Numbered from the stretch's first letter, positions 54,801-64,000 are shown. The stretch: 64,000 nucleotides of DNA from Streptosporangium brasiliense (GCF_030811595.1 NZ_JAUSRB010000002.1:2666001-2730000), one strand, 5' to 3'. A program made the numbers and translations. Notes: generated by a model from the sequence alone, not told the origin.

Positions 54801-56730
54801 TCCGCAGGAAGTCGCTGACGACATACTCGCCCAGGCGGTCGGCGCCGGAGGAGAACACCCGGCCGCCGTTGCGCCGGGCGACCTCGTTGACGAACTCCTT
54901 CAGACGCTCGTCCTCGGCGAGCATGAACACGTTGAGCGTCGCCCTGCGCCGGGTCATCTTGTCGACCTCGGCGAGCGTCAGCTCCAGCGTCTCCTGGGTG
55001 GGGGGCCACTCGAAGGCCGCCGAGCCGTTGCGCCGCAGGTGGGCGGTGGGCTCGCCGTCGGTGACCACGAGCACCACCGGCTCGAAGTCGGGGTGGCGGT
55101 CGAGGTGGCGGCCCGCGATCAGCAGGGCGTGGTGCAGGTTCGTGCCCTGGACCATGTCCCACTCCAGCCCGGCGAGCTCGTCGGGCTGCAGGACGCGGGC
55201 GTAGTTGGAGAAGCCGATGATCTGCACCGAGTCCTGCGGGAACTTCGAGCTGACCAGTGCCTGCAGGGCCATCGCGGTCTGCTTGGCCGCCGCCCAGGTG
55301 CCACGCAGGGCCATCGAGTAGGACAGGTCCACCAGCAGGCACACCGCCGCTGCTGTGCGCCTCTCGGTCTCGGCCACCTCGAAGTCGTCGACGGACAGGG
55401 TGACCGTGCCGCCGCCCCCGCCGCGCCGTACGCCGTTGACCACCGTGCGCACCACGTCGATGGGCTGCTCGTCGCCGAACCGCCAGGGCCGGGAGGAGCC
55501 GGTGAGCTCCCCGGCGGCGCCGGCGTCCACCTGGTCGTGGTCGCCGCGGCGGCCGGAGTCGAGTGAGGCGAAGACGCGGCGCAGGGCGGTCTCGCCGAGA
55601 CGGCGGACCGCCTTGGGGGTGAGCTCCAGCTTCCCGCGCTGGCGGCGCAGGTAGCCCTGCTGCTCGAGCTCCCGCTCGATCTGCCGGAGCGCCTCCAGGT
55701 CGTCGACGGCCGAACGGCCCAGCGCGCGGCGGATCGCCGCCTCGTCGATGTCGTCCAGCCGGGCGCCGGGATAGTCCTGGCGGAGCGCGGCCTCCAGCTG
55801 GGTCAGGTCGGCGAGCTCGTCCAGCGCGGTCACCGCGTCGCCCATCCCCATCGGGTCGTCGCCGGTCAGCCGCTCCGGGGTGTTCCAGGCGAGGTCGGGG
55901 CGGCGGGAGTAGAGGGACTCGCCCAGGCGGCGCATCTGCTCGCCCATCCCGGCCTGCTCCAGCGTCTGGTTGATCAGCGCGTTGAGCTCCTCGCGCTGGC
56001 GGGGGGTGAGCGAGGCCAGCAGGCGCTGGGTGGCGGCGGCCCGGCGCGCGAGGATGTCGACCAGCTCCTCCAGGTTCCGCGGCGACTCCGGGAACATGTC
56101 CCCGTAGTCCGACATGAACTCCTCGAAGTCGGCCTGCGTGTGCTCGCCCCGCGCGTCCCGGTCGAGCATGTCGTTCAGCGCGGACATCATCTGCCGGACC
56201 CGCTCCATCGCGGCGGGGTCGGGGTTGGCCAGCGCCTCCCGCATGCCGCGGAACTGGCTGTCGAGCACCTCCCTGCGCAGCAGGTCGCGCAGCTCCTCGA
56301 AGGTCTGCCGGGCGGCGGCCGAGCGCCATTCGTAGCCGCTCAGCTCCTGGATGGCGCTGGCGGGGTCGTCCGGGAGGCCGTCGAGCTCCGACTCGCGCAG
56401 CCGGGCCTCGTCCGACGGGTCGGGGAACAGCTCGCTCCGCTCCTGGCCGATCGCCTTGTCCAGCAGCGCCCTGGCCCGTTCGAGGGTGCCGTCGAGCCGG
56501 CCGCGCTCGCGCAGCTCGCGGCGGCGCCGCCGTACCTCGCGGAGCAGGTCGTCGAGCCCGCGCCGGTCCTGCGCGCCCGGCAGACCCTGCTTGAGCAGGT
56601 CCCGCAGGGCGTGGCCGGGGTTGGAGCCGGCCAGGACGGCGTCGCCCATCTGGTCGAGCGCCGAACGGACGTCGTACGGCGGGGCGAGCGGGTCGGGCCC
56701 GTCCCGGTATTCGCCATAGCGATAGCTCAT
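54784..56730 (-). CDS. VWA-domain protein partnered with a MoxR-type AAA ATPase
   Basis: 648 residues. A long, charged helical N-terminal half (RRRRELRERGRLDGTLERA and others) is followed by a C-terminal von Willebrand A domain with a MIDAS motif VCLLVDLSYSMALRGTWA, VQIIGFSNYARVLQ and VLVVTDGEPTAHL. Resembles the metal-chelatase-like/VWA partner of MoxR ATPases in mycobacteria and streptomycetes. Starts nine bases after the ATPase gene, so the two are cotranscribed and probably form a remodelling complex. Client unknown. Confidence 0.88.
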   Translation of the reverse strand: MSYRYGEYRDGPDPLAPPYDVRSALDQMGDAVLAGSNPGHALRDLLKQGLPGAQDRRGLDDLLREVRRRRRELRERGRLDGTLERARALLDKAIGQERSELFPDPSDEARLRESELDGLPDDPASAIQELSGYEWRSAAARQTFEELRDLLRREVLDSQFRGMREALANPDPAAMERVRQMMSALNDMLDRDARGEHTQADFEEFMSDYGDMFPESPRNLEELVDILARRAAATQRLLASLTPRQREELNALINQTLEQAGMGEQMRRLGESLYSRRPDLAWNTPERLTGDDPMGMGDAVTALDELADLTQLEAALRQDYPGARLDDIDEAAIRRALGRSAVDDLEALRQIERELEQQGYLRRQRGKLELTPKAVRRLGETALRRVFASLDSGRRGDHDQVDAGAAGELTGSSRPWRFGDEQPIDVVRTVVNGVRRGGGGGTVTLSVDDFEVAETERRTAAAVCLLVDLSYSMALRGTWAAAKQTAMALQALVSSKFPQDSVQIIGFSNYARVLQPDELAGLEWDMVQGTNLHHALLIAGRHLDRHPDFEPVVLVVTDGEPTAHLRRNGSAAFEWPPTQETLELTLAEVDKMTRRRATLNVFMLAEDERLKEFVNEVARRNGGRVFSSGADRLGEYVVSDFLRTRRTR

Positions 56731-56739
56731 GCTGACACC

Positions 56740-58137
56740 TCAGGTGCGGTAGACCGCCGTACCGTCCACTTCGTCCTTGGACAGGCGGCGCAGGAGATAG
56801 AGGCCCTCCAGGGCGAACTCCAGCGCCGCCGCGGCGTGCCCGGGGGACTCGTCGCCGATGCCGAGCCTTGACATGATCTTGGCCAGACCGGGCACCGGGC
56901 CGATCCTGCGCAGCAGCTCGGCGGCGGGGACCATGGGGCCGGACTCGACCTGGACGCCCTCGGCGAACCTCTCCAGCAGCGCGGTCAGGTCCGCGCCCCC
57001 GAGCGTGCCCCGGAACGTCTCGGCCACGGCCCGGCGGAGCAGGTGGGCGAGGACCTCGGTCTCCCGGCCCTCCTCGCTGACCTCGAACTCCACCTTGCCG
57101 CGGAGCGTGTGGACGATGCCCGGCAGGTCGGCCACGCGGGTGACCGCGTGCTCCTCGCCGGTCAGGGCCGCCCGCCGTACGGCGGAGGCCGCGGCGGTCT
57201 CGGCCGCGGCGATGGAGAAGCGGGCCGACACCCCGGAACGCGCGTCCACCGCGGTGGACTCGCGCACCAGCCGGGTGAACCGGGCGATCACCTCGACGAG
57301 GTGGTCGGGAAGGTCGGCGCCCACCTGGCCGAGCGCCGCCTCCTGGCGGATGAGCGTGAGCTCGGCCTCGATCGACAGCGGGTAGTGGGTGCGGATCTCG
57401 GCGCCGAAGCGGTCCTTCAGCGGGGTGATGATCCGGCCGCGGTTGGTGTAGTCCTCCGGGTTGGCGCTGGCGATCAGCAGGATGTCCAGCGGAAGCCGCA
57501 GGTTGTAACCCCGGACCTGGATGTCGCGCTCCTCCAGCACGTTGAGCAGCGACACCTGGATCCGCTCGGCCAGGTCGGGCAGCTCGTTGACCGAGAAGAC
57601 GCCCCGGTTGCTCCGCGGGACCAGGCCGTAGTGGACGGTCTCCGGGTCGCCGAGCGTGCGCCCCTCAGCGATCTTGATCGGGTCGATGTCGCCGATCAGG
57701 TCGCCGACGGAGGTGTCGGGGGTGGCGAGCTTCTCGCCGTAGCGCTCGTCCCGGTGCTTCCAGGAGATCGGCAGGTCCTCGCCCGTCTCGTCGGCCAGCC
57801 GGCGGCAGCGGACGCAGGAGGGCTCGTAGGGGTGGTCGTTGATCTCGCAGCCGTCGACGACCGGGGTCCACTCGTCGAGCAGGCCGGTGACGGTGCGGAT
57901 GAGCCGGGTCTTGCCCTGGCCGCGCTCGCCCAGCAGGACCAGGTCGTGCCCGGCGAGCAGGGCCCGTTCCAGATGGGGCAGGACGGTGTCGTCGAAGCCC
58001 ACGATGCCGGGGAACCGCGTCTCCCCCGCCCTGAGGCGGACCAGGAGGTTCTCGCGGATCTCGGCCTTTACCGTACGGTGGATATGGCCGCTCGCGCGTA
58101 GCTCGCGCAGAGTACGTGGCTCTGGGATTTGAGGCAC
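56740..58137 (-). CDS. MoxR/ChlI-type AAA+ ATPase
   Basis: 465 residues. Walker A LLGERGQGKTRLI (68-80), Walker B/sensor region VFSVNELPDL, arginine-finger region FGAEIRTHYPLS and IASANPEDYTNRGR. Between Walker A and B is an insertion with Cys97, His102, Cys108 and Cys111 (GCEINDHPYEPSCVRCRR), a possible zinc site. GTG at 58137. Operon with the VWA gene; divergent from the FIST gene. Confidence 0.9.
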   Translation of the reverse strand: MPQIPEPRTLRELRASGHIHRTVKAEIRENLLVRLRAGETRFPGIVGFDDTVLPHLERALLAGHDLVLLGERGQGKTRLIRTVTGLLDEWTPVVDGCEINDHPYEPSCVRCRRLADETGEDLPISWKHRDERYGEKLATPDTSVGDLIGDIDPIKIAEGRTLGDPETVHYGLVPRSNRGVFSVNELPDLAERIQVSLLNVLEERDIQVRGYNLRLPLDILLIASANPEDYTNRGRIITPLKDRFGAEIRTHYPLSIEAELTLIRQEAALGQVGADLPDHLVEVIARFTRLVRESTAVDARSGVSARFSIAAAETAAASAVRRAALTGEEHAVTRVADLPGIVHTLRGKVEFEVSEEGRETEVLAHLLRRAVAETFRGTLGGADLTALLERFAEGVQVESGPMVPAAELLRRIGPVPGLAKIMSRLGIGDESPGHAAAALEFALEGLYLLRRLSKDEVDGTAVYRT

Positions 58138-58289
58138 GGGATCGAGCCTACGTCCCCGGCGCCGAAACCGGCACTCTTATCCCGGTTTCGGATCTTGCCA
58201 TTGAGTGACGTTCGGTGCGCGTGCTTGTTCCCACAGTGGGGAGAATCGCACCAAGACAAGGCTTCGGAAAAGAAGGAGAGGCGAGACGA

Positions 58290-59489
58290 GTGGTGCTTTT
58301 GACAAGTCGTTTCGCCGATGGTCTCGCGGTGGGGGCCGACCTGGTCACCGCCGCCGAGACCGCGGTGCGTCAGGCCCTGGCGGGTCTGACCGCACCCCCT
58401 GACCTGGTCTGCTTCTTCATCTGCGGCGAGGATCCAGACGAGGTCTCCCGCGCGGGACTGCGCGTGATGGACATGACCCCCGACGCCTCGGTGCTCGGCT
58501 GCAGCGCCACGGGGGTGATCGGTGACGGCCAGGGAGTCGAGGTGACCCCCTCGGTGAGCGTCTGGGCCGCCACCCTGGCGGGCGCCCGGCTGACGACCTT
58601 CGCGCTGGACACGTTACGGACCGAGGACCGTTTCGTCGTGGTCGGCCTGCCGGAGCGCCACCCCGACGACCACGCGGCGATCCTGTTCACCGACCCCTAC
58701 AGCTTCCCCACCGACGGGTTCGTCGAGCGCTCCAAGGAGGTGCTGGGCAACCTCCCGCTGATCGGCGGGCTGGCCAACGCCCTGCGCGGCCGGGGCGCGG
58801 TGCGGCTGTTCGCCGACGGGGAGGTATACACCGAGGGCGCCGTCGGGGTGCTGCTCAGCGGCCCCGTCAACATCAGCACCGTGGTCAGCCAGGGGTGCCG
58901 CCCGATCGGCCCGACGATGGCCGTCACCGCCGTCGAGGACAACCTGCTCCTCGAACTCGCCGGCCAGCCCGCTCTGGCCAGGCTGGAGGAGATCGTCAGC
59001 GCGCTGGACGAGGACGAGCGGGACCTGGTCGCCTCGGGCCTGCAGATCGGTGTCGCCATGGACGAATACGCCGAGCGGCACGAGCGCGGCGACTTCCTGA
59101 TCAGGGGAGTGCTCGGGATCGACCCCGAGAGGGAGGCGGTGGCCATCGGCGACGTCGTCGAGATCGGCCGCACCGTCCGCTTCCAGGTCCGCGACGCGGC
59201 CACCGCCGACGAGGACCTCTACGAGCTGCTCGACGCCCACCGCGAGGAGTTCGGCCGGGTGGACGGCGCCCTGCTGTTCTCCTGCAACGGCCGGGGCTCG
59301 GCCATGTTCGGCAGCGCCGACCACGACGCGGTCGCCCTCCGCGACACCCTCGGCCCGATCAGCGTGGCCGGGTTCTTCGCGGCCGGGGAGGTCGGCCCGG
59401 TCAGCGGGCACAACCATGTGCACGGGTTCACCGCCTCCGTCCTGGTCTTCTCCTCCCACCCGGCCGTGGGCCGGCCATATGATCGTTAG
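58290..59489 (+). CDS. FIST-domain sensory protein
   Basis: 399 residues: FIST-N (about 1-200: VLLTSRFADGLAVGADLV, VLGCSATGVIGDGQ, IGGLANALRGRGAVRLFADG) and FIST-C (LFSCNGRGSAMFG, GFFAAGEVGPVSGHNHVHGF). The family is proposed to bind small ligands such as amino acids. GTG at 58290 has AAGGAG upstream. Single gene divergent from the AAA/VWA pair; no kinase or cyclase is attached, so output is unknown. Confidence 0.88.
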   Translation: MVLLTSRFADGLAVGADLVTAAETAVRQALAGLTAPPDLVCFFICGEDPDEVSRAGLRVMDMTPDASVLGCSATGVIGDGQGVEVTPSVSVWAATLAGARLTTFALDTLRTEDRFVVVGLPERHPDDHAAILFTDPYSFPTDGFVERSKEVLGNLPLIGGLANALRGRGAVRLFADGEVYTEGAVGVLLSGPVNISTVVSQGCRPIGPTMAVTAVEDNLLLELAGQPALARLEEIVSALDEDERDLVASGLQIGVAMDEYAERHERGDFLIRGVLGIDPEREAVAIGDVVEIGRTVRFQVRDAATADEDLYELLDAHREEFGRVDGALLFSCNGRGSAMFGSADHDAVALRDTLGPISVAGFFAAGEVGPVSGHNHVHGFTASVLVFSSHPAVGRPYDR

Positions 59490-59689
59490 ATGTCCGGATC
59501 GGTGCTTGCCGTCGACATCGGCGGGACGAAGTTCGCCGTCGCCCTGGTGGACCCCGACGGGAACGTGCGGGCCACCCGCCGGGCGGCGACGAGCGGACCC
59601 TGTGGAAGGCGCTCGGCGAGCTGATCGACTCCGTGCCGGCCGGCGCCGCAGCCCTGATCCTCGCCGCCGACCGTTACCGGTCCCGCTGA
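59490..59689 (+). pseudogene. ROK-family kinase remnant
   Basis: Starts right after the FIST stop with SVLAVDIGGTKFAVALVDPDG, the ATP-binding start of ROK sugar kinases, but the frame breaks near 59590. The next frame continues TLWKALGELIDS and then jumps to a short LILAADRYRSR end. A frameshift and a large internal deletion (about 250 codons missing) make it non-functional. ATG at 59490 is intact. Confidence 0.8.
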
Positions 59690-59756
59690 GGCTCCGCGCA
59701 CACGGTCCCGTACGGCTCCGCAGGCGCTTGGCCGCCGGCCGGAAGCCATCGAACGA

Positions 59757-60077
59757 TCAGCTGACTTTGAGCTGTTCGTCGCCGAAGTCGGCGATCAGTT
59801 TGAGAGTGCCCCCAAGCGCGGTGACATATCGATCCAGGACTTCCCTGGTCGAGACATCGCCTTTCTCGATCTGTGAAACTCGTCCGACCGAGACGCCCAT
59901 GCTCTCCGCGACCTGGTGCTGGGTGAGTCCACGGCGCCTGCGCATCTCGGTGAGTCGCCAGGCCTGAGCTTCCTCCCGCAGGTGCCGCGTTTCCGCCTCG
60001 AACCGCTCCAGCCCCCCCGCGGTCTCGATCGCACGCTCCAGATGGCCGCTCTCACGCCACTTGCGATGGCTGGTCAC
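59757..60077 (-). CDS. XRE-family antitoxin (HigA-like)
   Basis: 106 residues: an N-terminal helical part (HLERAIETAGGLERFEAE) and an HTH with GLTQHQVAESMGVSVGRVSQ. GTG at 60077 overlaps the stop of the truncated toxin by four bases, the normal toxin-antitoxin arrangement. The intact gene beside a broken toxin suggests the antitoxin is an orphan now. Confidence 0.82.
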   Translation of the reverse strand: MTSHRKWRESGHLERAIETAGGLERFEAETRHLREEAQAWRLTEMRRRRGLTQHQVAESMGVSVGRVSQIEKGDVSTREVLDRYVTALGGTLKLIADFGDEQLKVS

Positions 60078-60235
60078 CGCGTCATCTCCTTCTGCCGATC
60101 CACCGGGTAGATCTCATACAACTGCTCAGCTCTCGGGATCGCCTCTCGATACCGGTGTTCCCAGTCACCTGCTTTGCCTCCCGCGACCAGCAGGATCGCC
60201 GCTCGCCACGGATCGAAACAAAGATGAGACTCACG
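60074..60235 (-). pseudogene. 5'-truncated HigB/Gp49-like toxin
   Basis: Only the C-terminal half remains: FDPWRAAILLVAGGKAGDWE and YREAIPRAEQLYEIYP, typical of the end of phage-derived Gp49-like/HigB RNases of about 110-125 residues. Upstream of about 60235 the frame turns into unrelated Pro/Arg-rich sequence with no start codon. The active-site region upstream is lost, so no toxin activity is expected. Nothing recognisable lies between here and 60441. Confidence 0.7.
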
Positions 60236-60450
60236 AGGGCGCCGGCGAGGGGCCGCCGGCGCCAGGGGGGGCGTCCAGGACGGGGGCCGCTCCCTGGCGG
60301 TGGAGATGGCGACGACGGCGACCAGGCCTAGGCCGGCGCCGAGCACGCCGCTGTGGCCTTCGGGGGGGGCTTGCCGCGCCTGTCCCGGTACGGCCTCCGC
60401 CCGCCGTGCCGGGTGCGGCCGTACCGGGCGCGGGTGGGAGGATGGCATGC

Positions 60451-61659
60451 ATGTCCCACCCCCAGGTGACCTACGACGACGTGGTCGCCGCCCGTGAGCT
60501 CCTGGCCGACGTGGCCCTGCGGACGCCCCTGCTCCACTCGCACGTGCTGTCCGACGCCATCGGCGGGCCGGTCCACCTCAAATGCGAGAACCTGCAGCGC
60601 TCCGGGTCGTTCAAGGTGCGCGGAGCCTATGTGAGGATCGCCGGGCTGAGCGAGGGGGAGCGGGCCCGCGGCGTGGTGGCGGCCAGCGCCGGCAACCACG
60701 CCCAGGGTGTGGCGCTCGGCTCGGGTCTGGTCGGCGCCAGGGCGACGGTCTACATGCCGGAGGGGGCGCCGCTGCCCAAGGTGGCCGCGACCCGCTCCTA
60801 CGGCGCCGAGGTCGTCTTCGCCGGCCACACCGTGGACGTCGCGCTGGCCAGCGCCAAGGAGCACGCCGAGCGGACCGGGGCGGTGTTCATCCACCCCTTC
60901 GACCACCCGGACGTCATCGCCGGGCAGGGCACGATCGGGCTGGAGATCCTGGAGCAGCTCCCCGAGGTCGGCACCATCGTGATGTCGCTCGGCGGCGGCG
61001 GGCTGACCGCCGGGGTCGCGCTCGCGGTCAAGTCGCTCCGGCCGGGCGTGCGGATCGTCGGCGTGCAGGCCGAGCGGGCGGCCGCCTACCCGGCCTCGCT
61101 GGCGGCCGGGCGGCCGGTGATGGTCCAGCCCGCCGCCACCATGGCCGACGGCATCGCGGTCGGTCGCCCCGGCGAGCTGCCCTTCGAGCTGATCCACTAC
61201 CTGGTCGACAGCGTCGTGACGGTCACCGAGAGCGACATCTCCCGGGCGCTGGTGCTCTGCCTCGAACGGGCCAAGCAGGTCGTCGAGCCCGCGGGGGTGG
61301 CGGGGGTGGCCGCGATCCTGGCCGAGCCGCAGGTCTTCGAGCCGCCGGTGGTGGCCGTGCTCTCCGGCGGCAACATCGACCCGCTGCTGCTGGCCAAGGT
61401 CCTGCGGCACGGCCTGGCCGCGGCGGGACGCTATCTGACCCTGCGGGTGCCGCTGCCCGACCGGCCGGGCGTGCTGGCGCTGCTGCTGGCCAAGCTGGGC
61501 GGGCTCGGCGCGAACGTGCTCGACATCGTGCACGAGCGGCTCGGCGTGCACCTGGGCGAGGTCGAGGTCCAGCTCCAGCTGGAGACCAAGGGCCCCGCCC
61601 ACTCCGACGAGGTGCTCGCGTCGCTGCGCAAGGAGGGCTACCGGCTCATCTTCGGCTGA
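60451..61659 (+). CDS. ilvA: threonine ammonia-lyase with C-terminal ACT domain
   Basis: Deaminates threonine to 2-oxobutanoate. PLP Lys55 in RSGSFKVRGAY, SAGNHAQGVALG, SLGGGGLTAGVA and the C-terminal ACT domain (about 325-402, LRVPLPDRPGVLALLLAKLG). 402 residues, the TdcB-plus-ACT form found in actinobacteria, rather than the long E. coli IlvA. ATG at 60451 with GGGAGG upstream; in-frame ATG at 60442 is too close to it. Confidence 0.92.
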   Translation: MSHPQVTYDDVVAARELLADVALRTPLLHSHVLSDAIGGPVHLKCENLQRSGSFKVRGAYVRIAGLSEGERARGVVAASAGNHAQGVALGSGLVGARATVYMPEGAPLPKVAATRSYGAEVVFAGHTVDVALASAKEHAERTGAVFIHPFDHPDVIAGQGTIGLEILEQLPEVGTIVMSLGGGGLTAGVALAVKSLRPGVRIVGVQAERAAAYPASLAAGRPVMVQPAATMADGIAVGRPGELPFELIHYLVDSVVTVTESDISRALVLCLERAKQVVEPAGVAGVAAILAEPQVFEPPVVAVLSGGNIDPLLLAKVLRHGLAAAGRYLTLRVPLPDRPGVLALLLAKLGGLGANVLDIVHERLGVHLGEVEVQLQLETKGPAHSDEVLASLRKEGYRLIFG

Positions 61660-61674
61660 CCCGCCGCCGGGCCG

Positions 61675-63132
61675 TCACCACTCGGTCGGTTTCCCGGCCG
61701 TGAACAGCCAGGCCTCGAAGAGGCTGTCGAGCTGCTTGCCGGAGAGCTTCTCGGCCAGCGCCACGAACTCCTCGGTCGTCACGTTCCCGTACTTGTGCTC
61801 GGCGGTCCAGGTCTTCAGCAGCTTGAAGAACACCGGGTCGCCGATCCGCTGCCTGAGCGCGTGCAGCGTCATGCCGCCGCGGGTGTAGACCGAGTTGTTG
61901 AACAGGTCCTCCGGCTTGGCGCGGCCGGGCGGGTATCTCCAGATGGCGGCGGACGGGCCGGCCGCGTAGTGGCCGCGGAAGATCCTCTCGGCGGTGGAGT
62001 CACCCTTGTGCTCCGACCACAGCCACTCGGCGTAGGTCGCGAAGCCCTCGTTGAGCCAGAGGTCCTTCCAGCGCCTGATGCTCAGGCTGTCGCCGAACCA
62101 CTGGTGGGCCAGCTCGTGGGCGATGATGCCCTCGTCCGGGTTGAACCCGCCGTACATGGGCCTGGTCTGGTTCTCCAGCGCGTATCCGGCGGTGAAGTCG
62201 TCGATCACGCCGCCGGTGGAGGAGAACGGGTAGGGCCCGAACACCGTGCTCCAGTAGTCGGTGATCTGCCCCGACTGGGTGTAGAGGGTGTCGAGCGCGT
62301 CGCGGTAGCGCGGGTCCACCGCCGCCAGGTTGGGGATCCCCGCCGCCGTCTTGCCCTGGCGCAGCTCGAAGCGGCCCATCGTGATGGTGGCCAGATAGCT
62401 CGCCATCGGGTGGCTCTCCCGCCAGACGAAGGTCGTCTTGCCGCCGCTGGTCTTCGGCTCGCCGACGAGCTCGCCGTTGGCCAGCACGTTCAGCCCCGCG
62501 GGGACGGTGATCTCGAAGTCGTAGAGCGCCTTGTCCGCCGGGTGGTCGTTGCTCGGGAACCAGGTCTTGGCGCCGTTGGGCTCGGCCGTGACGAACGCGC
62601 CGTCCGCGGTCGGGATGAACCCGTAGGTGCCCAGGTTGGAGGAGCCGGTGACCGGCTTGGGCTCTCCGGCGTAGGCGACCTCGACGGTGAAGCCGGACCT
62701 GCCGCGGATCAGCTCGGCCGGGGCGACGATGAGCTCGTCCTTGACCCGCTCGAACCTGGCGGGACGGCCGTCCACCGTGATCCGGTCGACCTCCAGCCCC
62801 CGCAGGTCCAGGTTGAACCTGGACAGGTCCTGGATGGCTCTCGCCTCGATCCCGACCACGCCGGAAAGGTGCTTGGCGGCGGGGTCGTAGGCGAGCTTGA
62901 GCCGGTAGCGGTCGACGTCGTAGCCGCCGTTGCCGTCGGTGGGGAAGTCGGGGTCGCCGATCCCGGGGGCGCCGATCGTGCCCGCCGCCCGCGGCGGGGC
63001 GGAGCCGAGGGCGCCGGAGGGCGCCGCATCCTTGGAGGTGATGCTCTCCCCTTGTGACGCCGAACAGGCGACCGAGCCGAGTAAACCGAGAAGAGTGGCG
63101 GTTGCCGCGATAGCCAGCCGACCGGACGCCAT
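61675..63132 (-). CDS. M1-family zinc metallopeptidase (predicted lipoprotein)
   Basis: 485 residues. Signal with lipobox (LLGLLGSVACSASQ) so extracytoplasmic. Zinc site HELAHQWFGDS plus downstream Glu in WLNEGFATYAEW; upstream YALENQTRP takes the place of the GAMEN exopeptidase motif. Shorter than classic aminopeptidase N because it lacks the C-terminal helical domain. ATG at 63132. Convergent with ilvA with only 15 bp between. Confidence 0.9.
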   Translation of the reverse strand: MASGRLAIAATATLLGLLGSVACSASQGESITSKDAAPSGALGSAPPRAAGTIGAPGIGDPDFPTDGNGGYDVDRYRLKLAYDPAAKHLSGVVGIEARAIQDLSRFNLDLRGLEVDRITVDGRPARFERVKDELIVAPAELIRGRSGFTVEVAYAGEPKPVTGSSNLGTYGFIPTADGAFVTAEPNGAKTWFPSNDHPADKALYDFEITVPAGLNVLANGELVGEPKTSGGKTTFVWRESHPMASYLATITMGRFELRQGKTAAGIPNLAAVDPRYRDALDTLYTQSGQITDYWSTVFGPYPFSSTGGVIDDFTAGYALENQTRPMYGGFNPDEGIIAHELAHQWFGDSLSIRRWKDLWLNEGFATYAEWLWSEHKGDSTAERIFRGHYAAGPSAAIWRYPPGRAKPEDLFNNSVYTRGGMTLHALRQRIGDPVFFKLLKTWTAEHKYGNVTTEEFVALAEKLSGKQLDSLFEAWLFTAGKPTEW

Positions 63133-63215
63133 GCCCTCAAATCCCCTTTCCGAGCCCGGTCGGACCGGACCACCGAACGGCAGACTACGCCAGACAGGTG
63201 CTTGACCTGGGGTGA

Positions 63216-63740
63216 TCAGGCATCTACGACCAATGTCCTGGCGGCGATGTCGTGGATGGCCTGTTTGCGTCGGGTGAAAAGGATGAAGGCGAGGTTGATC
63301 CAGCCCAGGCAGCAGGTGGCGTACAGCAGCCACGCCACCAGCTCGCGCACCGCGGCCTGCCCGACCCCGACCCTGCGCCCGCTGTCGTCGACCACGCGCA
63401 GGCCGAACAGCTTCTTGCCCAGTGTCTGGCCGTTCCAGAAGGCGGTCAGCAGCCAGTAGTAGAGGAAGCCGATGAGGGCCGCCAGAAAGGTGTGCTGGAC
63501 GGGCACCCGGACGAAGACGTCCTTGTCGGTGTCCCAGACGGTGGTGAACGTCTCGTAGGTGAACGGCGAGGAGATCAGGCCGACGATGATGATGTCGAGG
63601 ATGCCCGCGATCAGGCGGCGCCATCGCCCGCCGAGTCTCACGGGCGCCGGCCCGCCGCCGCCGGGGCCCCGCCCGGGGGGCGGGGTGGACCAGGGGGCTG
63701 ATCCAGAGTCGTCCGGCGGCGGCGGTGGCGGTGGTCCCAT
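63216..63740 (-). CDS. RDD-family membrane protein
   Basis: 174 residues: a Pro-rich cytoplasmic start (MGPPPPPPPDDSG) then RDD-domain transmembrane segments LIAGILDIIIVGLISSP and HTFLAALIGFLYYWLLTAFW, with GQTLGKKLFGLRVVDDSG and a third segment near WLLYATCCLGWINLAFIL. ATG at 63740. Transport or membrane role not defined. Confidence 0.85.
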   Translation of the reverse strand: MGPPPPPPPDDSGSAPWSTPPPGRGPGGGGPAPVRLGGRWRRLIAGILDIIIVGLISSPFTYETFTTVWDTDKDVFVRVPVQHTFLAALIGFLYYWLLTAFWNGQTLGKKLFGLRVVDDSGRRVGVGQAAVRELVAWLLYATCCLGWINLAFILFTRRKQAIHDIAARTLVVDA

Positions 63741-63785
63741 GACCCTGTGATCACCAGGGACCCGCCTCGGCAAAGCCAAGAGCCG

Positions 63786-64000
<215 letters not shown>

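Overview
The window is chromosomal DNA of a high-GC Gram-positive bacterium (Actinomycetota). The gene order glmU-prs-rplY-pth, the run mfd-surA-like-mazG-eno-ftsB-DUF501-ppx, an F420-type oxidoreductase, many GTG starts, GTGA/ATGA stop-start overlaps and a consensus Rex operator all fit a mycelial actinomycete. A Streptosporangium/Nonomuraea-like genus is my guess, not something the sequence proves. No rRNA, CRISPR array, prophage or origin was seen.

Layout. (1) 1-2100: a TetR regulator, an acyl-CoA desaturase and a palindromic candidate operator. (2) 2093-7067: tRNA-Gln, then glmU-prs, rplY, pth and a DnaQ-like exonuclease. (3) 7110-25165: a polysaccharide island. The plus-strand arm encodes an initiating glycosylphosphotransferase, CysQ, CysD, CysN, a sulfotransferase and two glycosyltransferases. 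The minus-strand arm encodes Wzz, a Wzy-like polymerase, a small kinase, a second sulfotransferase, a Wzx-like flippase and a third sulfotransferase. A GH26-like lipoprotein, a TauE/SafE exporter and an APS kinase complete it. PAPS supply (CysDN and CysC), PAP recycling (CysQ) and three sulfotransferases lie among Wzx/Wzy/Wzz genes with no PAPS reductase in view, which points to a sulfated cell-surface or secreted polysaccharide rather than sulfur assimilation. (4) 25236-35573: housekeeping DNA repair, glycolysis and division genes. (5) 35744-43120: a secreted four-domain protein, a uracil-DNA glycosylase, NADH dehydrogenase behind two Rex/CRP-like palindromes, an ACT-domain protein, a peptide deformylase-like protein lacking the catalytic Glu, a tRNA with a UAA anticodon but a short variable arm, and membrane and oxidoreductase genes. 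(6) 43124-44712: an IS630-family element whose end rebuilds the stop codon of the neighbouring thiolase. (7) 44712-58137: thiolase, surface lipoproteins, cystathionine beta-synthase and gamma-synthase (transsulfuration), an orphan histidine kinase, two small membrane proteins and a MoxR-type AAA/VWA pair. (8) 58290-64000: a FIST sensor, a decayed patch (ROK fragment, truncated toxin beside an intact antitoxin), threonine dehydratase, an M1 peptidase, an RDD protein and the end of hppD.

A theme across the window is short imperfect tandem duplication anchored on gene 3' ends. At eight or more genes the last codons and the stop codon are one unit of an array that continues into the intergenic DNA. 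The repeat period differs at each site (17 to 104 bp), so each array arose locally. One of them appears to have produced a mini-ORF and shares its ribosome-binding site and first codons with the flippase gene.
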